64,000 nt of DNA from assembly GCF_009766105.1 (NCBI RefSeq), contig NZ_LMUH01000022.1, positions 638,082 to 702,081 on the forward strand, in the 5' to 3' direction. The notes beneath the pieces are model-generated. The model had not been told where the DNA came from, did no database searches, and saw nothing but the letters and a program-made list of their open reading frames with translations. Both the position numbers and the translations under genes were made by a program. The DNA comes from Granulicella sp. S156 (GTDB lineage: Bacteria > Acidobacteriota > Terriglobia > Terriglobales > Acidobacteriaceae). Positions 61,382 to 64,000 of this stretch are shown piece after piece. Numbering within the stretch: position 1 is the first letter of the stretch; each line of letters starts with the position of its first letter.

Positions 61382-62476
61382 TTGTCCACTCAAACCATAT
61401 CGATGCCCCCCACCTCCGACCACACCCTGCAACCACGCCAACTCCTGGCGCTGGTGCCAGGTACGCTGCTGCTCTTCGGGATCGGTATCGCCGGCAAGGG
61501 ACTGGAAGCCATGGGAGCGTGGCTCCAGGCAGCTCACCACATCCCCTTCCCGCGCATTGAGTACGTCCTCTGGGCCATCATCCTCGGCCTCCTCATCTCC
61601 AACACGATGCCTCTGCCGAAGATCTTCCGCCCCGGCATCGCCACCTACGAGCTTTGGCTGAAGCTCGGCATCGTCCTCGTCGGCGCCAAGTTCGTTCTTC
61701 GCGACGTTCTGCACATCGGCGGCATGTCGCTGGTCCTCGTCTTCTTCGAGCTGATCTTCTCGCTCACCGTAATGACGCTGCTGGGCAAGATCTTCAAGCT
61801 GCCCCCCAAGCTCACCTCGCTGCTCGCCATAGGCAGCTCCATCTGCGGCGTTACCGCGATCATGGCCGCGCAGGGAGCCATCGAACCCGAAGAAGAAGAC
61901 ACCTCCACCGCCATCGCCGCCATTCTCACCCTCGGCGCGCTGGCGCTCTTCACCTTCCCTGCTATCGGACACGCGCTGCACCTCGGACAGCAGAGCTACG
62001 GCATCTGGACCGGCCTCGCCGTCGACAACACTGCCGAAGCCACCGTCACCGGCGCGCTCTACGGCGACGAAGCCGGCCGCTTCGCCATCCTCGCCAAGAC
62101 CGCCCGTTCCGCCTTCATCGGCTTCGTCGTTCTCGGCTACGCGGTCTACTGGGCGTCGAAGGGCCAGGCCAGCCGCGTCGAACGCAAAGCGCTCTTCCTC
62201 TGGCAGAAGTTCCCCAAGTTCATCCTCGGCTTCGTCGCGATCTCCATCCTGGCTACCGCAGGCTTCTTCACCGCTCCGCAGCTCAAGTCGCTCGGCAACC
62301 TCTCACAGTGGGCATTTCTTCCCGCCTTCGCCGGAGTCGGACTGCGCACGCAGTTGCGCGACCTCGTCAATCAGGGCTGGCGTCCCATCCTCGTCGGCGT
62401 GCTCGGCGAGATCTTCATCGCACTGGTTACGCTAGGGATGGTCTTCGCGATCTACCACCACGGAGGCATGCAATGA
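61382..62476 (+). CDS. YeiH/UPF0324 putative sulfate exporter
   Basis: A 364-residue multipass membrane protein of the YeiH (UPF0324, PSE) family: LLLFGIGIAGKGLEAMGAWL, then YELWLKLGIVLVGAKFVL, IGSSICGVTAIMAAQGAI and FAGVGLRTQLRDLV. About ten helices. Proposed to export sulfate or related anions, matching a Cys-responsive leader. The TTG at 61382 may start it, or the ATG at 61403. Its stop overlaps a small ORF at 62473. Confidence 0.88.
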   Translation: MSTQTISMPPTSDHTLQPRQLLALVPGTLLLFGIGIAGKGLEAMGAWLQAAHHIPFPRIEYVLWAIILGLLISNTMPLPKIFRPGIATYELWLKLGIVLVGAKFVLRDVLHIGGMSLVLVFFELIFSLTVMTLLGKIFKLPPKLTSLLAIGSSICGVTAIMAAQGAIEPEEEDTSTAIAAILTLGALALFTFPAIGHALHLGQQSYGIWTGLAVDNTAEATVTGALYGDEAGRFAILAKTARSAFIGFVVLGYAVYWASKGQASRVERKALFLWQKFPKFILGFVAISILATAGFFTAPQLKSLGNLSQWAFLPAFAGVGLRTQLRDLVNQGWRPILVGVLGEIFIALVTLGMVFAIYHHGGMQ

Positions 62477-62646
62477 TCGCCGCTGCCTTCGATCGTGTCT
62501 CTAACTTTCTAGCGGTCTTTTCCGATGCGGTGAAAGACCTGCTCTCCCCCCATGGCCCCCAAGCCTCTAGGCAGAAAGCTTCCAGGCAGAAAACTGCCGA
62601 GCAGAAAGCCGACCAGCAAACGTGTAGCTGTCGTTGTCGCCAGTAG
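62473..62646 (+). CDS. Small ORF overlapping the yeiH stop
   Basis: A 57-codon ORF begins at the ATGA overlap with yeiH (MIAAAFDRVSNFLAVFSDAV) and ends in a Lys/Gln-rich repeat with a Cys-rich end (CSCRCRQ). The 3' part is repeated DNA (AGGCAGAAAGCT/AGGCAGAAAACTG). Coupled translation suggests it could be expressed; the low complexity makes it uncertain. Confidence 0.35.
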   Translation: MIAAAFDRVSNFLAVFSDAVKDLLSPHGPQASRQKASRQKTAEQKADQQTCSCRCRQ

Positions 62647-62758
62647 TACCCGCGAGAACCGGACACACTTCCTCTCTCTCTTTCAACCTCAACAAAAAGC
62701 GACCCTGCACAGCACACACGAGAGCGGGCGCGTCCCTCACAACACTTTCAGGAGCCCC

Positions 62759-64000
62759 ATGCAAGCCTTTAGCCTCAATCATTCTCACACGCGCACACTT
62801 ATCACTGCGCTGTTCCTCTTCATCCTAGCCATCACAGCGCGAGCCCAGGTCGTCGGCGGCACGATCGCCGGCACGGTCACCGACCCCACAGGGGCCGTGA
62901 TTCCCAACGCTCACGTACTCGTCCACAACGACGACACAGGCACCCAGCGCACGCTGACCACCGGAAGTGCCGGAACCTTCTCCGCGCCGTCCATCCCCGT
63001 CGGCCGCTACACCATCAGCACCGAGGTTCCGGGCTTCGCTCCGTACAAGCGCGTCGATGTCGCACTCACTGTCGGCCAGTCGCTCGACCTCACCCTGAAG
63101 CTCTCCATCTCCGGCAGCGAGAGTGTCAGCGTCGAAGACACACCGCCTGCGGTCAACCTCTCCACCGAACAGACCTCCGGCCTGGTCGACTCGCGACAGG
63201 TCAAGGAGCTCCCGCTCAACGGCCGCTCCTACGACCAGCTCATCACCCTGAACCCCGGCACCGTGAACTACACCAACCAGCGCTCCGGTGGCGTTGGCAC
63301 CTCGAACTCTTCGGTCGGCAGCATGTTTGCAGTCTCCGGCCGACGCCCGCAGGACAATCTCTTCCTGCTCAACGGCATCGAGTACACCGGAGCATCGCTG
63401 ATTAACGTCACCCCCGGTGGCACCTCTGGACAGTTGCTCGGCATCGACGGCATCCGCGAGTTCAATGTCCTCTCCGACACCTACTCCGCCTCCTACGGCA
63501 AGCGCGACGGCGCTCAGATCTCCATCGTCACCACCAGCGGCACCAACAAGGTCCACGGCGACGTCTACGAGTTCCTGCGCAACAGCTTCTTCGACGCCCG
63601 CAACTACTTCGACGGTCCCCGCATTCCCGAGTTCCAGCGCAACAACTACGGTGCGGCACTCGGCGGCCCCATCAAGAAGGACAAATTCTTCCTCTTCGGC
63701 AACTATGAAGGCTTCCGCCAGAACCTCGGCCTTTCCCTGGTCACACTCGTACCTGACAACCAGGCCCGCCTCGGCTTCGTCCCCAACGCCAAGGGCGTCG
63801 AAACCGCGACGAAGGTCAGCCCTATCTCTGCGCAACTGCTGAACCTCTGGCCCGTACAGAACGGTCCTGAAGTCCTCACCAATGGCCTGCTCACCGGCAT
63901 CGGTCAATACATAGGCACCGCGCCGCAACATATCCGCGAAGACTTCGGCACCACTCGCTTCGATGCCAACCTGACGCCGAATGACCTGCTCTTTGCCGTC
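62759..64000 (+). CDS. Oar-like TonB-dependent receptor with carboxypeptidase-regulatory domain (3' truncated)
   Basis: Open from ATG 62759 to the window end, 414 codons. Signal peptide (LITALFLFILAITARA), then a carboxypeptidase-regulatory repeat (GGTIAGTVTDPTGAVIPNAH) and the plug domain (VKELPLNGRSYDQLITLNPG, VSGRRPQDNLFLLNGIEYTG, SYGKRDGAQISIVTTSGTN). This is the Acidobacteria-type outer-membrane receptor; the barrel lies outside the window. CAGGAG precedes the start. A substrate could be a sulfur or carbon source if linked to yeiH. Confidence 0.92.
   Translation, partial: MQAFSLNHSHTRTLITALFLFILAITARAQVVGGTIAGTVTDPTGAVIPNAHVLVHNDDTGTQRTLTTGSAGTFSAPSIPVGRYTISTEVPGFAPYKRVDVALTVGQSLDLTLKLSISGSESVSVEDTPPAVNLSTEQTSGLVDSRQVKELPLNGRSYDQLITLNPGTVNYTNQRSGGVGTSNSSVGSMFAVSGRRPQDNLFLLNGIEYTGASLINVTPGGTSGQLLGIDGIREFNVLSDTYSASYGKRDGAQISIVTTSGTNKVHGDVYEFLRNSFFDARNYFDGPRIPEFQRNNYGAALGGPIKKDKFFLFGNYEGFRQNLGLSLVTLVPDNQARLGFVPNAKGVETATKVSPISAQLLNLWPVQNGPEVLTNGLLTGIGQYIGTAPQHIREDFGTTRFDANLTPNDLLFAV

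Noticed and set aside
60927-61661. A 244-codon plus-strand ORF over the leader and yeiH start.
   Set aside because: It lies out of frame with the leader, the 49-residue peptide and yeiH, crosses a low-complexity CTGTTTTT tract (FCSLFFCSLFF-like), and has no family similarity.
1-64000. tRNA, rRNA, riboswitch and prophage signs.
   Set aside because: I looked for cloverleaf ends, rRNA blocks and phage gene runs and found none; the single TerS-like gene is isolated.

Overview
The window looks like part of a chromosome from an Acidobacteriota bacterium, most likely Terriglobia (Granulicella/Edaphobacter/Terriglobus type). This is inferred from gene families, not from an rRNA gene, because none is present. 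The markers are a TIGR03435-type protein (2558-3439), two VWFA-related proteins of the TIGR03436 type (32062-34306), an Oar-like TonB-dependent receptor with a carboxypeptidase-regulatory N-terminus (62759 to the window end) and many Tat- or Sec-exported single-copy enzymes. Coding DNA is GC-rich. I saw no tRNA, rRNA, CRISPR array, insertion sequence or complete prophage.

Layout. 0-8 kb: end of a lactate-utilisation operon (lutB end, lutC), a rhamnose mutarotase, an exported protein with an E. coli-type cytidine deaminase zinc site, a TIGR03435 protein, a Tat-exported oxalate decarboxylase, and a LysR gene divergent from a Tat-exported protein of unknown function. 8-14 kb: a giant Lhr-type helicase with two repeat-derived in-frame insertions, then pilT. 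14-24 kb: nucleoside salvage in two blocks, cdd-deoA and nupC-parD-parE-punA-udk; the second contains a ParDE toxin-antitoxin pair whose toxin stop overlaps the punA start. Between them lie cspA, a TIGR00027-type methyltransferase and an acyltransferase. 24-32 kb: a deoxyhypusine-synthase homologue, an alpha/beta hydrolase behind small membrane/regulator genes, pncB, an S1/P1 nuclease and phosphoglucomutase. 32-46 kb: duplicated VWA proteins, a two-lobed aspartyl protease, an SRPBCC protein, a terminase-small-subunit-like duplicated protein, a DUF1624 membrane protein, regulators, NUDIX, GH43, a cupin, a PadR pair with a 26-bp palindrome at its start, and a cysteine dioxygenase-rhodanese fusion. 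46-54.5 kb: pobA-like and TetX-like flavoprotein monooxygenases with their regulators, and two adjacent 33/34-residue membrane peptides.

54.5-60.6 kb is the most unusual part. A repeat-filled 1.1-kb intergenic region is followed by four overlapping minus-strand genes: a phosphoribosyltransferase-like protein, an ORC/CDC6-like P-loop ATPase, an unrecognised protein with a CARF-like Rossmann signature, and a solitary N6-adenine methyltransferase. This resembles a multi-gene anti-phage or conflict cassette and is the best candidate for a poorly described system.

60.8-64 kb is the second highlight. A near-leaderless 26-codon Cys-rich leader ORF sits behind a good promoter and is followed by a terminator hairpin, a 49-residue membrane peptide and a YeiH-type putative sulfate exporter. 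This is the expected architecture of a cysteine-responsive attenuator. It leads into a small ORF and the TonB-dependent receptor.

Dispersed intergenic repeats recur throughout. The main ones are GTCATCTCGACC-type elements, GGGTGCCCCATCTTCG-type elements and TTTCCTGTTTGCTG-type short repeats; the last two also appear close to or inside genes.
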